Positions 23,445 to 34,957 of a DNA stretch of 64,000 nt are shown here, one piece after another (position 1 is the stretch's first letter; every line of letters starts with the position of its first letter). Source of the DNA: Arachis hypogaea. Its lineage: Eukaryota > Streptophyta > Magnoliopsida > Fabales > Fabaceae. Under the pieces are notes generated by a model. That model was not told the DNA's origin and searched no databases. It worked only from the letters and a program-made list of their open reading frames with translations. Where the stretch lies: the NCBI RefSeq assembly GCF_003086295.3, contig NC_092048.1, positions 113,166,276 to 113,230,275 of the forward strand, given 5' to 3'. The position numbers and the translations under genes were made by a program.

Positions 23445-25101
23445 TGATGAGCGGATAATTTATACGCTTTTTGGCATTGTTTTTAGTATGTTTTTAGTAG
23501 AATCTGGTTACTTTTAGGGATGTTTTCATTAGTTTTTATGTTAAATTCACATTTCTGGACTTTACTATGAGTTTGTGTGTTTTTTTGTGATTTCAGGTAT
23601 TTTCTGGCTGAAATTGAGGGACTTGAGCAAAAATCAGATTCAGAGGTTGAAGAAGGACTGCTGATGCTGTTGGATTCTGACCTCCCTGCACTCAAAGTGG
23701 ATTTTCTGGGGCTACAGAACTGAAAATGGCGCTCTTCGAATTGCGTTGGAAAGTAGACATTCAGGGCTTTCCATCAATGTATAATAGTCTATACTTTGGC
23801 CGAGTTTAGACGACGTAAAAGGGCGTTGAACGCCAGTTCTACGCTGCTGTCTGGAGTTAAACGCCAGAAACAAGTCACAAGCCAGAGTTGAACGCCAGAA
23901 ATACGTTACAAACTGGCGTTCAACTCCAAGATTGACCTCTACACGTGTAAAATTCAAGCTCAGCCCAAGCACACACCAAGTGGGCGCTGGAAGTGGATTT
24001 ATGCATCAACTACTTACTTCTGTAAACCCTAGTAACTAGTTTAGTATAAATAGGACTTTTTACTATTGTATTAGACATCTTTTGATCATTTTTAGATCTC
24101 TAGACCTCCATGGGAGGCTGGCCACTCAGCCATGCTTACCCTATGTTCACTTATGTATTTTTCAACGGTAGAGTTTCTGCACTCTATAGATTAAGGTGTG
24201 GAGCTCTGTTGTTCCTCAAAGATTAATGCAAAGTACTACTATTTTTCTATTCAATTTAACTTATTCCGCTTCTAAGATATTCATTCGTACTTCAACATGA
24301 ATGTGATGAACGTGACAATCATCATCATTCCCCATGAACGAGTGCCTGACAACCACTTCCGTTCTACCTTAGATTGAATGAGTATCTCTTGGATATCTAA
24401 TACAGGGGACCGAGTCCGAGTTATTAGTGTCTTCGTGGTATAAGTTAGAACCCATGGATGGCCATTCTTGAGATCCGGAAAGTCTAAACCTTGTCTGTGG
24501 TATTTCGAGTAGGATCTGGGAAGGGATGGCTGTGACGAGCTTAAAACTCGCGAGTGCTAGGCGTAGTGACAGACGCAAAAGGATCAATGGATCCTATTCC
24601 AGTATGATCGAGAACCTCAGATGATTAGCCGTGCCGTGACAGAGCATTTGGACCTTTTTCACAAGAAGATGGGATGTAGCCATTGACAACGGTGATGCCC
24701 TTACAGAAAGCTTGCCATGGAAAGGAGTAAGACTGATTGGATGAAGACAGTAGGAAAGCAGAGGTTCAGAGGAACGAAAGCATCTCTATACACTTATCTG
24801 AAATTCTCACCAATGATATACATAAGTGTTTCTATCCTTATTTTCTATCTATTTATTATTTATGTTCGAAAACTCCATAACCTTTTGATATCCGCCAGAC
24901 TGAGATTTACAAGGTGACCATAGCTTGCTTCAAGCCAACAATCTCCGTGGGATCGACCCTTACTCACGTAAGGTTTATTACTTGGACGACCCAGTGCACT
25001 TGCTGGTTAGTTGTATCGAAGTTGTGAATGAAAAACGATTTATTAAGACGTGCGTACAGAGTTTCTGGCGCCGTTGCCTGAGATCACAATTTCGTGCACC
25101 A
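23445..25101 (+). repeat. Element B 5' LTR
   Basis: Begins TGATGAGCGG, ends GTGCACCA. Four palindrome cores at 23822, 23853, 23884 and 23915 (31-bp steps). TATAAATAGG box at 24045-24054. U5 hairpin CCTTA-CTCACG-TAAGG near 24957-24972. Confidence 0.92.
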
Positions 25102-25107
25102 AGTTTT

Positions 25108-25126
25108 TGGCGCCGTTGCCGGGGAT
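25108..25126 (+). promoter_or_regulatory. Element B primer-binding site (tRNA-Asp)
   Basis: TGGCGCCGTTGCCGGGGAT, exact complement of the plant tRNA-Asp 3' end as known, 6 bp after the LTR. Confidence 0.92.
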
Positions 25127-26967
25127 TGTTCGAGTTTGAACAACTGATAGTTCATCTTGTTTCTCAGATTAGGTAATTTTCTTTCTGTTTTATTTTCAAA
25201 ATTTTTTCAAAAACCTTCCAAAAATTTCTCCTTTGTTTTCGAAAAAAAAATTTAAATAAATGTTTTCAAAAATATATTTTTCTTCAGAATTTTTAAGAAT
25301 GAATTCTAGTGTTTCATGAAGCATGTTGAAGCCTGGCTGGCTGTAAAGCCATGTCTAATTCTTCTGGATAGGAAATGTCAGGCGTGTCATGTCTGAGTTA
25401 CATACTAAAGCTTGGCTGGCTATTAAGCCATGCCTGACCCTTTGATTGGAGCTTTAGACTAAAGAGCATAAGATTCCTGGAATTCATATTAAAAATTTTG
25501 GAATCCTTATTTTTCTTTTTCAAAATGATTTTCGAAAAAATTAAAAGAAAATACAAAAAAATCATAAAATCATAAAAATCAAAAAAATATTTTGTATTTC
25601 TTGTTTGAGTCTTGAGTCAAGTTGAAAGTTTGGTGTCAATTGCATGTTTTAAAGTTTGCATAAAATTTTCAAAAAAAAAATTCATGCATTCATAGTGTTC
25701 TTCATGATCTTCAAGTTGTTCTTGGTAAGTCTTCTTGTTTGATCTTGATGTTTTCTTGTTTTGTGTTGTATGGTGTTTTTCATATGCATTCGTGAATTCT
25801 TAGTGCCTAAGCATTAAAGATTTCTAAGTTTGGTGTCTTGCATGTATTCTTTGCATAAAAAAATTTTTCAAAAATAAGTTCTTGATGTTCATCATGATCT
25901 TCAAAGTGTTCTTGGTGTTCATCTTGACATTCATAGTGTTCTTGCATGCATTCCTTGTTTTGATCCAAAAAGAAAAGAGAAAAACATGAAAATGATGTTT
26001 TAATTTTTCTCTCTCATCATAAAAATTCAAAAAATCAAAAAAAAATATCTTCCCCTTTTTCTCTCTTAAAATTTCAAAAATTAGATTTGACTTTTTCAAA
26101 AAATTTTAAAATCTAGTTGTTTTTATGAGTCAAATCAAATTTTCAATTTAAAAATCTTATCTTTTTCAAAATCTTTTTTTAAAAATCAAATCTTTTTCAT
26201 TTTTCTTATTTATTTTCGAAAATTTTTAAAATATTTTTCAAAAATCTTTTTCTTATCTTTTTCTCCTAATTTTCAAAAATAACATCATCAATTAATGTTT
26301 TGATTCAAAAATTTCAAGTTTATTACTTGCTTGTTAAGAAAGATTCAAACTTTGAGTTCCAGAATCATATCTTGTGATTTCTTGTGAATCAAGTCATTAA
26401 TTGTGATTTTAAAAATCAAATTTTTTTTCAAAACCAATTCTAATCATATCTTTGCAAAAATATCTTCTTATCTTATCTTTTTCAAAAATTTGATTTTAAA
26501 ATATCTTCTCTAACTTCTTATCTTCTTATCTTTTCAAAATTGATTTTCAAATTTGTTTCAACTAACTAACTAACTTTTTGTTTGTTTCTTATCTTTTTCA
26601 AAACCACCTAACTAACTCTCTCTCTCTAATTTTCGAAAATATCTTCCCTCTTTTTCAAAAATTATTTTTAATTAACTAATTATTTTAATTTTTTATTTTA
26701 ATTTTCGAAAATTACTAACCTTTTTCAAAAACCATTTTCGAAAATCACTAACTCTTTTTCAAAAATTATTTTCGAAAACTCTCTCTCTCTTATCTCCTTC
26801 TATTTATTTATTCATCTATTAACACTTCATCTCACCCAAATTCGAACCCCCTCTTCCATCTGTGTTCGAATTTTTTCTTCTTCTTTTCTTCTACTTACAT
26901 AAGTAGACCTCTATACTGTGGTAAAAAGGACCCCTATTATTATTATTTTTCTGTCCCTCTTTTTCAT
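25127..26967 (+). other. Element B 5' leader
   Basis: Long AT-rich untranslated leader full of TTTTCAAAAATC phrases. Two copies of a TGGCT...AGCCA hairpin at 25334-25351 and 25413-25430, and two AAGTTTGGTGT motifs near 25629 and 25829. No coding potential. Confidence 0.7.
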
Positions 26968-29301
26968 ATGAGCAGGAGCAAGGACAAGAATATTCTTGTT
27001 GAAGCAGATCCAAAACCTGAAAGGACTCTGAAGAGGAAACTAAGAGAAGCTAAATTACAACAATCCAGCAAGCACCTTTCAGAAATTTTCGAACAGGAAG
27101 AGGAGATGGCAGCCGAAAATAATAATAATGCAAGGAGGATGCTTGGTGACTTTACTGCACCTAATTCCAATTTACATGGAAGAAGCATCTCCATTCCTGT
27201 CATTGGAGCAAACAATTTTGAGCTTAAACCTCAATTAGTTTCTCTGATGCAGCAGAATTGCAAGTTTCATGGACTTTCATCTGAAGATCCTTTTCAGTTC
27301 TTAACTGAATTCTTGTAGATCTGTGATACTGTTAACACTAATGGAGTAGATCCTGAAGTCTACAGACTCATGCTTTTCCCTTTTGATGTGAGAGACAGAG
27401 CTAGAATATGGTTGGACTCTCAACCTAAGGATAGCCTGAACTCTTGGGATAAGCTGGTTAAGGCTTTCTTAGCCAAGTTCTTTCCTCCTCAAAAGCTGAG
27501 TAAGCTTAGAGTGGATGTTCAGATCTTCAGACAGAAAGAAGGTGAATCCATCTATGAAGCTTGGGAGAGATACAAAGGACTGACCAAAAAGTGTCCTTCT
27601 GACATGCTTTCAGAATGGACCATCCTGGACATATTCTATGATGGTCTGTCTGAATTAGCTAAAATGTCATTGGATACCTCTGCAGGTGGATCCATTCACC
27701 TAAAGAAAACACCTGCAGAAGCTCAAAAACTCATTGACATGGTTGCTAATAACCAGTTTATGTACACTTTTGAGAGGAATCCTGTGAGTAATGGGACGCC
27801 TATGAAGAAGGGAGTTCTTGAAATTGATACTCTGAATGCTATATTGGCTCAGAATAAAATATTGACTCAGCAAGTCAATATGATTTATCAGAGTCTGAAT
27901 GGAATGCAAGCTGCATCCAACAGTACTCAAGAGGCATCTTCTGAAGAAGAAGCTTATGATCCTAAAAACCCTGCAATAGCAGAGGTAAATTATATGGGTG
28001 AACCTTATGGAAACACATATAATCCATCATGGAGAAATCACCCAAATCTCTCATGGAAGGATCAACAAAAGCCTCAACAAGGCTTTAATAATGGTGGAAG
28101 AGATAGGTTTAACAATAGTAAACCTTTTCCATCATCTACTCAGCAACAGATAGAGAATTCTGAGCAGAATTCATCTAGCTTAGCAAATTTAGTCTCTGAT
28201 CTATCTAAGGCCACTGTGAGTTTTATGAATGAAACAAGATCCTCCATTAGAAATTTGGAAGCACAAGTGGGCCAGCTGAGTAAAAGGATCACTGAAATCT
28301 CTCCTAGTACTCTCCCAAGCAATACAGAAGAAAATCCAAAAGGAGAGTGCAAGGCCATTGACATAACCACCATGGCCGAACCTGTAAGGGAGGTTGAGGA
28401 CGTGAATCCCAGTGAGGAAGACCTCCTGGGACGTCCAGTGATCAATAAGGAGTTTTCCTTTGAGGAACCAAAGGAATCTGAGACTCATCTAGAGACCATA
28501 GAGATTCCATTGAACCTCCTTATGCCATTCATGAGCTCTGATGAGTATTCCTCTTCTGAAGAAAAGGAGGATGTTACTGAAGAGCAAACTGCCAAGTTTC
28601 TTGGTGCAATCATGAAGCTGAATGCCAAATTATTTGGTATTAAGACTTGGGAAGATGAACCTCCCTTGTTCACCAATGAACTAAGTGATCTGGATCAACT
28701 GACATTGCCTCAGAAGAAACAGGATCCTGGAAAGTTCATAATACCTTGTACCATAGTCAACATGATCTTTGAAAAGGCTCTGTGTGACCTTGGTTTAGGG
28801 ATAAACCTTATGCCCCTCTCTGTAATAGAGAAACTGGGAATCTATGGGGTACAAGATGCTAAAATCTCATTAGAGATGGCAGACAATTCAAGAAAACAGG
28901 CGTATGGACAAGTAGAGGACGTGTTAGTAAAGGTTGAAGGCCTTTACATCCCTGCTGATTTCATAGTCCTGGATACTGGGAAGGATGAGGATGAATCCAT
29001 CATCCTTGGAAGACCTTTCCTAGCCACAGCAAGAGCTGTGATTGATGTTGACAGAGGTGAATTAGTCCTTCAACTGAATGAGGACTCCCTTGAGTTTAAA
29101 ACTCAAGGACATCCTTCTGTAAACATGGAGAGGAAGCATAAAAAGCTTCTCTCAAAACAGAGTCAACCAAAGCCCCCACAGTCAAACTCTAAGTTTGGTG
29201 TTGGGAGGTCACAACCAAACTCTAAGTTTGGTGTTGAACTCTCATATCCAAACTCTAAGTTTGGTGTTGGGAAGTCTCAACAATGCTCTGAACATCTGTG
29301 A
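26968..29301 (+). pseudogene. Element B gag-protease, one nonsense codon
   Basis: Starts MSRSKDKN at an ATG. One frame throughout except TAG at 27316-27318, where A reads Gln (FLQIYDTV). Capsid region about residues 85-235 with FPFDVRDRARIWLDS and AFLAKFFPPQKLSKLR. A Gln/Asn-rich linker includes SWRNHPNLSWKDQQ and then SSIRNLEAQVGQLSK. A retropepsin-like domain begins near residue 590 with CDLGLGINLMPLS (Asp607) and continues to ESIILGRPFLATA. No zinc knuckle seen. The C-terminus has three in-frame 33-bp repeats encoding NSKFGV. The frame ends in protease; no polymerase follows. Confidence 0.85.
29189..29287 (+). repeat. 33-bp coding repeats with the AAGTTTGGTGT motif
   Basis: CTAAGTTTGGTGTT at 29189, 29222 and 29255, exactly 33 bp (11 codons) apart, at the end of the gag-protease frame; element A has two (38876, 38909). 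Confidence 0.9.
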
Positions 29302-29350
29302 GGCTCCATGAGAGCCCACTGTCAAGCTATTGACATTAAAGAAGCGCTTG

Positions 29351-29366
29351 TTGGGAGGCAACCCAA
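29351..29366 (+). ncRNA. Post-ORF1 hairpin, element B
   Basis: Stem TTGGG/CCCAA, loop AGGCAA, 50 bp after the ORF1 stop, preceded by GAAGCGCTTG. Confidence 0.75.
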
Positions 29367-29510
29367 TTTTTATTTATCTAATTCTATTTTTCTTGTTCTT
29401 TCATGTTTTATTAGGTTCATGATCATGTGGAGTCACAAAATAAATATAAAAATTGAAAATGGAATCAAAAACAGCAGAAGAAAAATCACACCCTGAAGGA
29501 AGACCTTACT

Positions 29511-29752
29511 GGCATTTAAAAGCCAGTAAGAAGCATCTGGCTGGCGTTCAACGCCAGAACAGAGCATAGTTCTGGCGCTGAACGCCCAAAATGGGCAGCA
29601 TCTGGGTGTTTGAACGCCAGAATTGCACCCTGGAGAAGAGCTCTCGCTGAACGCCCAGAACAAGCATGGTTCTGGCGTTCAACGCCAGAAATGGGCAACA
29701 AATGGGCGTTCAACGCCCAGAACAAGCACCAATCTGGCGCTGAATGCCCAGA
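29511..29752. repeat. Phased palindrome array in B inter-ORF spacer
   Basis: Eight imperfect palindromes of the GGCGTTNAACGCC kind with cores at 29511, 29543, 29574, 29605, about 29643, 29674, 29705 and 29736: mostly 31-bp steps. Confidence 0.88.
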
Positions 29753-30204
29753 GCTGTGTGCAAGGGCATTTTGCATGACTAATTTGGTGTAAGGTTGTAA
29801 ATTCTTGAACACCTCAGGATCTGTGGACCCCACAGGATCTCCACTTACCTCCACTCACTTCTTCTCACCCCTCTTTCACACAATCCCATAAACACTCTTC
29901 CCCAAAACTCTTCACCAATCACCTCAATCTCTCTTCCCTATCACCACTTCACCACTCATATCCATCCACTCTTCCCCATAAACCTACCTCATAAACACCA
30001 CCTACCTTCAAAATTCAAAATCAATTTCTCACCCAAACCCACCCTATATGGCCGAAACCTTACCCCCTCTCCCTTCCCTATATAAAGCCCTCCATTCTTC
30101 TTCATTTTCACACAACACAACCCTCTCTTTCTCTTCTTAGCCGAATACACCCCTCCCCCTCTCCTCCATATTTTCTTCTTCTTCTTCATCTATTCTTTCT
30201 TCTC
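29753..30204 (+). promoter_or_regulatory. Probable internal promoter and leader of B ORF2
   Basis: C/T-rich stretch with a TATATAAA box at 30079-30086, followed about 30 bp later by a TTTTCACACAACAC start-site-like phrase; 199 bp from box to ORF2 ATG. A has the same box (39628-39635) at 197 bp. Confidence 0.55.
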
Positions 30205-30240
30205 TTGCTCGAGGCCGAGCAACATTCTAAGTTTGGTGTG
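30205..30240 (+). ncRNA. TTGCTCG hairpin plus AAGTTTGGTGT motif before B ORF2
   Basis: Stem TTGCTCG/CGAGCAA, loop AGGC, then CTAAGTTTGGTGTG. The same unit with stem TTGCTTG/CAAGCAA stands before the 3' LTR. Confidence 0.7.
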
Positions 30241-30277
30241 GTAAAAGCATAAGCTTTTTGTTTTTCCATTACCATTG

Positions 30278-31426
30278 ATGGCACCTAAGACCGGAGAATC
30301 CTCTAGAAAAGGGAAAGGGAAGACAAAAGCTTCCACCTCCGAGTCATGGGAGATGGAAAGATTCATCTCCAAAGCTCATCAAGACCACTTCTATGATGTT
30401 GTGGTCAAGAAGAAGGTGATCCCTGAGGTCCCTTTCAAACTCAAGAGAAATAAGTATCCGGAGATCCGACATGAAATCCAAAGAAGAGGTTGGGAAGTTC
30501 TAACAAACCCCATCCAACAAGTCGGCATCCTAATGGTTCAAGAGTTCTATGCCAATGCATGGATCACTAAGAACCATGATCAAAGTAAGAACCCAAACCC
30601 AAAGAATTATATTACAATGGTTCGGGGGAAATACTTAGATTTTAGTTCGGAAAATGTGAGGTTGGCGTTTAACTTGCCTATGATGCAAGGAGATGCACGC
30701 CCCTACACTAGAAGGGTCAACTTTAATCAAAGGTTAGACCAAGTCCTCATGGACATATGTGTGGAAGGAACTCAATGGAAGATTGACTCCAAAGGCAAGC
30801 TGGTTCAACTAAGAAGACTGGACTTCAAGCCTGTGGCTAGAGGATGGTTGGAGTTCATCCAACGCTCCATCATCTCCACTAGCAACCGATCTGAAGTTAC
30901 TGTGGATCGGGCCATCATGATTCATAGCATCATGATTGGAGAGGAAGTAGAAGTTCATGAAGTCATCTCCCTTGAATTCTACAAAATGGCCGAAAAGCCC
31001 TCTCCTGGGGCAAGGCTAGCTTTTCCTCATCTTATTTGCCATCTATGTTACTCAGCTGGAGCTCTCATAGAAGGAGACATTCCCATTGAGGAAGAGAAGC
31101 CCATCACTAAGAAAAGGATGGAGCAAGCAAGAGAGCCCATTCATGGATCTCAAGAGACGCATGAAGCTCATCACCATGAGATCCCAGAGATGCCTCAAAT
31201 GCATCTTCCTCCACAAAACTATTGGGAGCAAATCAACACCTCCCTAGGAGAATTAAGTTCCAACATGGGACAATTAAGGGTGGAACATCAAGAGCACTCC
31301 ATCATCCTTCATGAAATTAGAGAAGATCAAAAAGCAATGAGGGAGGAGCAACAAAGACAAGGAAGAGACATAGAAGAGCTCAAGGACATCATTGGTTCCT
31401 CAAGAAGGAAATGCCACCATCACTAA
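30278..31426 (+). CDS. Element B ORF2: 'putative plant transposon protein'-like, intact
   Basis: Uninterrupted 382-residue frame from MAPKTGESSRKG. Basic N-terminus, then WEMERFISKAHQDHFYD, RHEIQRRGWEVL, VQEFYANAWITK, RGKYLDFSSENVRLAFNLP and RGWLEFIQRSI. This is the pattern of the putative plant transposon protein family (PF20167), also found in C ORF2 at low similarity. A coiled-coil-prone tail (about residues 310-375) is rich in Glu, Gln and Arg. It lies where Athila-type elements carry their env-like frame; no signal peptide or membrane segment is visible. Possible own promoter at 30079. Homologues in A and G are broken by deletions, so this is the reference copy in the window. Function unknown. 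Confidence 0.8.
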   Translation: MAPKTGESSRKGKGKTKASTSESWEMERFISKAHQDHFYDVVVKKKVIPEVPFKLKRNKYPEIRHEIQRRGWEVLTNPIQQVGILMVQEFYANAWITKNHDQSKNPNPKNYITMVRGKYLDFSSENVRLAFNLPMMQGDARPYTRRVNFNQRLDQVLMDICVEGTQWKIDSKGKLVQLRRLDFKPVARGWLEFIQRSIISTSNRSEVTVDRAIMIHSIMIGEEVEVHEVISLEFYKMAEKPSPGARLAFPHLICHLCYSAGALIEGDIPIEEEKPITKKRMEQAREPIHGSQETHEAHHHEIPEMPQMHLPPQNYWEQINTSLGELSSNMGQLRVEHQEHSIILHEIREDQKAMREEQQRQGRDIEELKDIIGSSRRKCHHH

Positions 31427-32535
31427 GGTGGACTCATTCCTTGTTCTTATTCTCTGTTTTTCATTTTCTCTATGTTAAGTGCTTATCTATGTTTGTGTCT
31501 TATTACATGATCATTAGTAGTTAGTAACTATGTCTTAAAGTTATGAATGTCCTATGAATCCATCACCTCTCTTAAATGAAAACTGTTTTAATTCAAAAGA
31601 ACAAGAAGTACATGAGTTTCGAATTTATCCTTGAACTTAGTTTAATTATATTGATGTGGTGACAATGCTTCTTGTTTTCTGAATGAATGCTTGAACAGTG
31701 CATATGTCTTTTGAAGTTGTTGTTTAAGAATGTTAAATATGTTGGCTCTTGAAAGAAAGATGATAAGGAGACATGTTATTTGATAATCTGAAAAATCATA
31801 AAAATGATTCTTGAAGCAAGAAAAAGCAGCAAAGAACAAAGCTTGCAGAAAAAAAAAAGAGAAAAAAAATATAGGTGAAAAAAAAAAAGAAAAAGCAAGC
31901 AGAAAAAGCCAAAAGCTCTTAAAACCAAGAGGCAAGAGCAAAAAGCCAATAACCCTTAAAACCAAAAGGCAAGGGTAAATAAAAAGGATCCCAAGGCTTT
32001 GAGCATCAGTGGATAGGAGGGCTTAAAGGAATAAAATCCTGGCCTACGCGGCTAAACCAAGCTGTCCCTAACCATGTGCTTGTGGCGTGAAGGTGTCAAG
32101 TGAAAACTTGAGACTGAGCGGTTAAAGTCAAGGTCCAAAGAAAAAAAAGAGTGTGCTTAAGAACCCTGGACACCTCTAATTGGGGACTTTAGCAAAGCTG
32201 AGTCACAATCTGAAAAGGTTCACCCAATTATGTGTCTGTGGCATTTATGTATCCGGTGGTAATACTGGAAAACAAAGTGCTTAGGGCCACGGCCAAGACT
32301 CATAAAGTAGCTGTATTCAAGAATCAACATACTGAACTAGGAGAATCAATAATACTATCTGAACTCTGAGTTCCTATAGATGCCAATCATTATGAACTTC
32401 AATGGATAAAGTGAGATGCCAAAACTATTCAAGAGGCAAAAAGCTACAAGTCCCGCTCATTTAATTGGAGCTATGTTTCATTGATAGTTTGGAATTTATA
32501 ATATATTCTCTTCTTTTTATCCTATTTGATTTTCA
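31427..32535 (+). other. Element B 3' untranslated region
   Basis: Non-coding; A-rich run near 31840-31910 and a conserved block (about 32000-32330) that recurs in A, G and, on the minus strand, D. Confidence 0.65.
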
Positions 32536-32573
32536 GTTGCTTGGGGACAAGCAACAATTTAAGTTTGGTGTTA
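32536..32573 (+). promoter_or_regulatory. Hairpin and polypurine-like motif before B 3' LTR
   Basis: Stem GTTGCTTG/CAAGCAAC, loop GGGA (32536-32555), then TTAAGTTTGGTGTTA touching the LTR. Position implies the plus-strand primer region. Confidence 0.75.
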
Positions 32574-34230
32574 TGATGAGCGGATAATTTATACGCTTTT
32601 TGGCATTGTTTTTAGTATATTTTTAGTAGAATCTGGTTACTTTTGGGGATGTTTTCATTAGTTTTTATGTTAAATTCACATTTCTAGACTTTACTATGAG
32701 TTTGTGTGTTTTTCTGTGATTTCAGGTATTTTCTGGCTGAAATTGAGGGACTTGAGCAAAAATCAGATTCAGAGGTTGAAGAAGGACTGCTGATACTGTT
32801 GGATTCTGACCTCCCTGCACTCAAAGTGTATTTTCTGGAGCTACAGAACTCAAAATGGCGCGCTTCTAATTGCGTTGAAAAGTAGACATTCAGGGCTTTC
32901 CAGCAATGTATAATAGTCCATACTTTGGCCGAGTTTAGACGACGTAAAAGGGCGTTGAACGCCAGTTCTACGCTGCTGTCTGGAGTTAAACGCCAGAAAC
33001 AAGTCACAAGCCAGAGTTGAACGCCAGAAATATGTTACAAACTGGCGTTCAACTCCAAGATTGACCTCTACACGTGTAACATTCAAGCTCAGCCCAAGCA
33101 CACACCAAGTGGGCCCCGGAAGTGGATTTATGCATCAATTACTTACTTTTGTAAACCCTAGTAACTAGTTTAGTATAAATAGGACTTTTTACTATTGTAT
33201 TAGACATCTTTTGATCATTTTTAGATCTCTAGACCTCCATGGGAGGCTGGCCACTCAGCCATGCTTACCCTATGTTCACTTATGTATTTTTCAACGGTAG
33301 AGTTTCTGCACTCTATAGATTAAGGTGTGGAGCTCTGCTGTTCCTCAAAGATTAATGCAAAGTACTACTGTTTTTCTATTCAATTTAACTTATTCCGCTT
33401 CTAAGATATTCATTCGCACTTCAACATGAATGTGATGAACGTGACAATCATCATCATTCCCCATGAACGAGTACCTGACAACCACTTCCGTTCTACCTTA
33501 GATTGAATGAGTATCTCTTGGATATCTAATACAGGGGACCGAGTCCGAGTTATTAGTGTCTTCGTGGTATAAGTTAGAACCCATGGATGGCCATTCTTGA
33601 GATCCGGAAAGTCTAAACCTTGTCTGTGGTATTTCGAGTAGGATCTGGGAAGGGATGGCTGTGACGAGCTTAAAACTCGCGAGTGCTAGGTGTAGTGACA
33701 GACGCAAAAGGATCAATGGATCCTATTCCAGTATGATCGAGAACCTCAGATGATTAGCCGTGCCGTGACAGAGCATTTGGACCTTTTTCACAAGAGGATG
33801 GGATGTAGCCATTGACAACGGTGATGCCCTTACAGAAAGCTTACCATGGAAAGGAGTAAGACTGATTGGATGAAGACAGCAGGAAAGCAGAGGTTCAGAG
33901 GAACGAAAGCATCTCTATACACTTATCTGAAATTCTCACCAATGATATACATAAGTGTTTCTATCCTTATTTTCTATCTATTTATTATTTATGTTCGAAA
34001 ACTCTATAACCTTTTGATATCCGCCTGACTGAGATTTACAAGGTGACCATAGCTTGCTTCAAGCCAACAATCTCCATGGGATCGACCCTTACTCACGTAA
34101 GGTTTATTACTTGGACGACCCAGTGCACTTGCTGGTTAGTTGTATCGAAGTTGTGAATGAAAAATGATTTATTAAGACGTGCGTACAGAGTTTCTGGCGC
34201 CGTTTCCTGAGATCACAATTTCGTGCACCA
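32574..34230 (+). repeat. Element B 3' LTR
   Basis: 1657 bp, partner of 23445-25101. TATAAATAGG at 33174-33183; palindrome cores follow the 5' copy. Confidence 0.93.
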
Positions 34231-34932
34231 CGTATCTCTTGGGTTTCTAATCTAAGATTAGAACCTTCGTGGTATAGGCTAGAATTATTGGCAGCCATTC
34301 CTGAGATCCGGAACGTCTAAACCTTGTCTGTGGTATTCTGAGTAGGATCTGGAAAGGGATGACTGTGACGAGCTTCAAACTCGTGAGTGTTGGGCGTGTG
34401 ACAGACGCAAAAGGATCAATGGATCCTATTCCAACATGATCGAGAACCGACAGATGATTAGCCGTGCGGTGACAGCGTGCGTAGAACATTTTCACTGAGA
34501 GGATGGGAAGTAGCCATTGACAATGGTGATGCCCAACATAAAGCTTTCCATGGAAGGGAGTATGAATGATTGGAAGAAGGCAATGGGAAAAACCAGAGGT
34601 TCAGGAGGAACAAAGCATCTTCATACGCTTATCTGAAATTCTCACCAATGAATTACATAAGTATCTCTATCTTTATTTTATGGTTTATTCATCTTTTAAT
34701 TATCAATCATCCATAATCATTTGAATCCGCCTGACTGAGATTTACAAGATGACCATAGCTTGCTTCAAGCCGACAGTCTCCGTGGGATCAACCCTTACTC
34801 ACATAAGGTTTATTACTTGGACGACCCAGTGCACTTGCTGGTTAGTTGTGCGGAATTGTGACAAAGTGTGATTCACGTTTGAGAGCTCCAAGTCTTTGGT
34901 GCCATTGTTGATGATCACAATTTCGTGCACCA
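34231..34932 (+). repeat. Element A 5' LTR, second part
   Basis: Begins with the duplicated target CGTAT and continues the LTR broken at 23444. U5 contains a slightly decayed hairpin near 34793-34808. Ends GTGCACCA. Confidence 0.9.
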
Positions 34933-34938
34933 AGTTTT

Positions 34939-34957
34939 TGGCGCCGTTGCCGGGGAT
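34939..34957 (+). promoter_or_regulatory. Element A primer-binding site (tRNA-Asp)
   Basis: TGGCGCCGTTGCCGGGGAT, 6 bp after the LTR. Confidence 0.92.

Larger units (their letters stand above)
23445..34230 (+). mobile_element. Element B: complete non-autonomous Athila-like retrotransposon
   Basis: LTRs 23445-25101 and 32574-34230, both 1657 bp, with target duplication CGTAT at 23440-23444 and 34231-34235. Inserted in the 5' LTR of A, its own relative. LTRs differ by roughly 20 positions in the first 600 bp and by very few later. Internal 7472 bp: gag-protease with one nonsense codon and an intact ORF2. No RT, RNase H or integrase. Confidence 0.93.

Noticed and set aside
25108..25126. tRNA-Asp gene fragment
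   Set aside because: Only the 3' end complement is present next to LTRs; it is a primer-binding site, with no cloverleaf.
27316..27318. Programmed stop-codon readthrough in B gag
   Set aside because: A reads Gln at this site, the following bases do not resemble a known readthrough signal, and CAG-to-TAG decay is common in this window.
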